DNA of 64,000 nucleotides. It comes from Sinonovacula constricta. Its lineage: Eukaryota; Mollusca; Bivalvia; Cardiida; Solecurtidae. The position numbers were made by a program, and so were the translations under genes. Below, piece by piece: positions 62,001 to 64,000 of this stretch; the stretch's first letter is position 1; every line of letters starts with the position of its first letter. The stretch lies in assembly GCA_007844125.1 (NCBI GenBank), contig CM017563.1, positions 30,184,328 through 30,248,327 on the forward strand, in the 5' to 3' direction. The notes below the pieces were generated by a model. That model was given only the letters and a program-made list of their open reading frames with translations. It was not told the DNA's origin and ran no database searches.

Positions 62001-63345
62001 TAGACCTGCTACATCCACAACACCCTGCCCACTTAGAACTGCCACATCCACAATCCCCTGCCCTGCAACATCCACAACCCCCTGCCCACTTTAACCTGCT
62101 ACATCCACAACCCCCAGCCCTGCAATATCCACAACACCCTGCCCAATTAGAACTGCCACATCCACAATGCCCTGCCACATCCACAACACCCTGCCCTGAA
62201 ACATCCACAACACCCTGCCTACTTTGACCCGCCACTTCCACAACCCCCTTCCCTGCAACATCCACAACACCCTACCCTGCAACATCCACAACACCCTACC
62301 CTGCAACATCCACAACACCCTACCCACTTTGACCTGCTACATCCACAACCCCCTTCCCTGCAACATCCACAACACCCTGCCCTGCAACATCCACAACACC
62401 CTACCCACTTTGACCTGCTACATCCACAACCCCCTGCCCTGTAACATCCACAACACCCTGCCCTGCCACATCCACAACATCCTGCCCAATTAGACCTGTT
62501 ACATCTACAACACCCTGCCCAATTAGAACTGCCACATCCACAATGCCCTGCCACATCCACAACACCCTTCCCTGCCACATCCACAACACCCTGCCCTGCC
62601 ACAGTCACAACACCCTGTCCTGCCACATCCACAACACCCTGCCCTGCCACATCCACAACACCCTGCCCTGCCACATCTACAACACCCTGTCCTGCCACAT
62701 CCACAACACCCTGCCACATCCACAACACCCTGCCCTGCCACATCCACAACCCCCTGCCCTGCCACATCCACAACCTCCTGCCACATCCACAACACCCTGC
62801 CCTGCCACATCCACAACACCCTGCCCTGCCACATCCACAACAACCTGCCACATCCACAACACCCTGCCCTGCCACATCCACAACAACCTGCCATGCCACA
62901 TCCACAACACCCTGCCACATCCACAACAACGTGCCCTGTCACATCCACAACACCCGGCCACATCCACAACACCCTGCCCTGCCACATCCACAACACCCAG
63001 CCACATCCACAACACCCTGCCCTGCCACATCCACAACACCCTGCCACATCCACAACACTCTGCCCTGCCACATCCACAACACCCTGCCACATCCACAACA
63101 CCCTGCCCTGCCACATCCACAACACCCTGCCCTGCCACATCCACAACACCCGGCCACATCCACAACACCCTGCCCTGCCACATCCACAACACCCTGCCAC
63201 ATCCACAACACCCTGCCCTGCCACATCCACAACACCCTGCCACATCCACAACACCCTGCCCTGCCACATCCCCAACACCCTGCCCTGCCACATCCACAAC
63301 ACCCTGCCACATCCACAACACCCTGCCCACTTAGACCTACTACAT
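59055..63345 (+). repeat. 24-bp minisatellite with ~1.7-kb higher-order duplication
   Basis: Unit 'ccacatccacaacaccctgc' + 'cctg', with longer variants carrying 'cactttgacctgctacatcc' or 'caattagacctgctacatcc' (33-36 bp). Being a multiple of three without stops, it is open in all six frames (VVDVAGQG, LWMWQGRV, CGCGRAGC; CHIHNTLP, PHPQHPAL, ATSTTPCP). The segment from 59208 recurs from 60980 at a constant offset of 1772 for at least 380 bases, then at about 1695 after a ~76-bp deletion, to about 62,500. The right end (62,700-63,340) is a simpler 24/39-bp alternation. Confidence 0.93.
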
Positions 63346-63415
63346 CTATAACACCATCCGTCCTCTTCCTTGCTCACTTCGACTTATTTCACTTTACATA
63401 TACTTGTTCCTGTAA

Positions 63416-63680
63416 ACAATAAGTGGCAAATCATCATCAACATCATCAAAATTATCATCATGTTTCCACTCATCATCAACTTCATCATCGCCATGTTTAC
63501 AATCATCATCAAGTTCATCATCATCATGTTTACACTCATCAACATCATCATCATCATGTTTACAATAATTAACTTCATGATCATCATGTTACCAATCATC
63601 AAAAACTTCATCCTCATGTTTACAATCATCAACAACTTCATCATGTTTACAATCATCATCCACCTCATCACTTTCTACTT
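63416..63680 (+). repeat. Imperfect (CAT)n-rich tract
   Basis: Irregular 'catcatcatgtttacaatc' units of about 27-33 bases. On the minus strand they read as acidic repeats (DDDCKHDDEVDDD), continuing in frame from the acidic piece at 63592-63777 except for a stop after VFDDW. Confidence 0.8.
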
Positions 63681-63776
63681 CAGAGTCATACCCTGGATCA
63701 AAGTAATTTTCATTAGGCTTAAGAGGCGCATCCTCTCTGACAGTCATGACATCACTAGAATGATTGTGCTTGTTAT

Positions 63777-63777
<1 letters not shown>
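63592..63777 (-). pseudogene. Acidic N-terminal piece of the same broken gene (inferred)
   Basis: Minus-strand frame: NKHNHSSDVMTVREDAPLK, PNENYFDPGYDSEVESDE, VDDDCKHDEVVDDCKHED then EVFDDW and a stop. A Ser/Asp/Glu-rich segment with 'F.P..DSE.ESDE' precedes the KPE.W..N core in intact members of this gene family. An (AT)n array replaces the sequence immediately upstream. Linkage to the core 4.5 kb away is inference from order and strand. Confidence 0.5.

Positions 63778-63846
<69 letters not shown>
63778..63846. repeat. (AT)n microsatellite
   Basis: About 33 AT dinucleotides without interruption; long IYIYIY frames through it are artefacts. Confidence 0.95.
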
Positions 63847-63848
<2 letters not shown>

Positions 63849-64000
63849 CAGTATATACATGTAGGTACACATTTTTTGATTTTTTAACTTAATGCATGAA
63901 GACTTAAGCTTACCTTTACTGTTTTATATAACCTTAAGTCAGTTACAATAGTTTTGCACAATAATGTTGTCTATATTATCTTAGCAAAACTATTGTAACT

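Larger units (their letters stand above)
57891..64000 (-). mobile_element. Candidate transposon with 17-18 bp subterminal repeats (right end off window)
   Basis: Five copies of GCAAAACTATTGTAACTG lie at 57891-57908 (+), 58074-58091 (-), 58129-58146 (+, one mismatch), 63940-63957 (-) and 63984-64000 (+, cut by the window). Copies cluster at the two sides of a broken gene (pieces at 58630-59056 and 63592-63777, minus strand) and were not seen elsewhere in the window. This is the layout expected of transposase-binding subterminal repeats. Exact termini and target duplication were not identified. Confidence 0.55.

Noticed and set aside
58977..63422. Frames of 100-314 codons rich in VDVAGQ, CGCGRAG, HNTLP
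   Set aside because: All six frames of the 24-bp repeat are open. The frame leading into the real core (LWMWQ) is broken by TGA at the last unit.

Overview
The window is AT-rich animal nuclear DNA: spliced genes with GT-AG introns, dense SINEs and MITEs, and very large tandem arrays. It is most likely from a bivalve mollusc. That call rests on the repeat style (a degraded bivalve-type repeat ending in a 'CTCAGGTGAGCTAAAA' box, tRNA-headed SINEs, piggyBac-like TTAA MITEs). It is inference, because no database could be searched.

One host gene is recognisable. Nine exons on the minus strand, from 28,626 down to the left edge, encode the middle of an LRCH-family protein (leucine-rich repeat plus calponin-homology). 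In order they give LRR repeats (28,626-20,679), the conserved post-LRR block starting ICTKGK (19,506-19,370), a Ser-rich linker (17,974-17,848), a Pro-rich linker (14,974-14,564), a long charged coiled coil (10,896-10,681 and 9,644-9,526) and a Ser/Pro/Gln/His-rich exon running off the window (487-1). About 620 codons are present. The phases join cleanly at every junction except one, the donor near 20,679, which needs a GC-AG splice or carries a one-base lesion. The first exons should lie to the right of the window and the CH domain to the left, so 28,627-64,000 is probably one very long LRCH intron.

The introns hold most of the DNA. Tandem arrays: a 30-bp minisatellite (24,458-27,472), a 25-bp array (28,998-29,338), a 52-bp satellite of about 114 copies (29,557-35,485), a 54-bp array (40,550-42,011, resuming at 42,984) and a 24-bp minisatellite (59,055-63,345) with a duplicated ~1.7-kb higher-order block. 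Mobile DNA: a hAT-like element with a zinc-finger-like ORF fragment (7,140-8,158), a hAT-like MITE with a perfect 8-bp target duplication (38,589-39,041), a TA-flanked mariner/pogo-like element inside the 54-bp array (42,012-42,983), two families of TTAA-flanked MITEs, three tRNA-derived SINE families, and a decayed non-LTR reverse transcriptase 3' end (about 18,270-18,694).

The most unusual object is at 57,891-64,000. A broken, repetitive invertebrate gene of probable transposon origin is split into an acidic N-terminal piece (about 63,592-63,777, minus) and a Cys-rich core (about 58,630-59,056, minus). About 4.3 kb of 24-bp minisatellite lies exactly between them. The region is flanked by five copies of a 17-18 bp motif (GCAAAACTATTGTAACTG) in both orientations. 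This looks like a minisatellite that arose within an element's coding region and expanded.

Almost all long open frames in the window come from arrays whose unit length is a multiple of three and contains no stop. They should not be read as genes.
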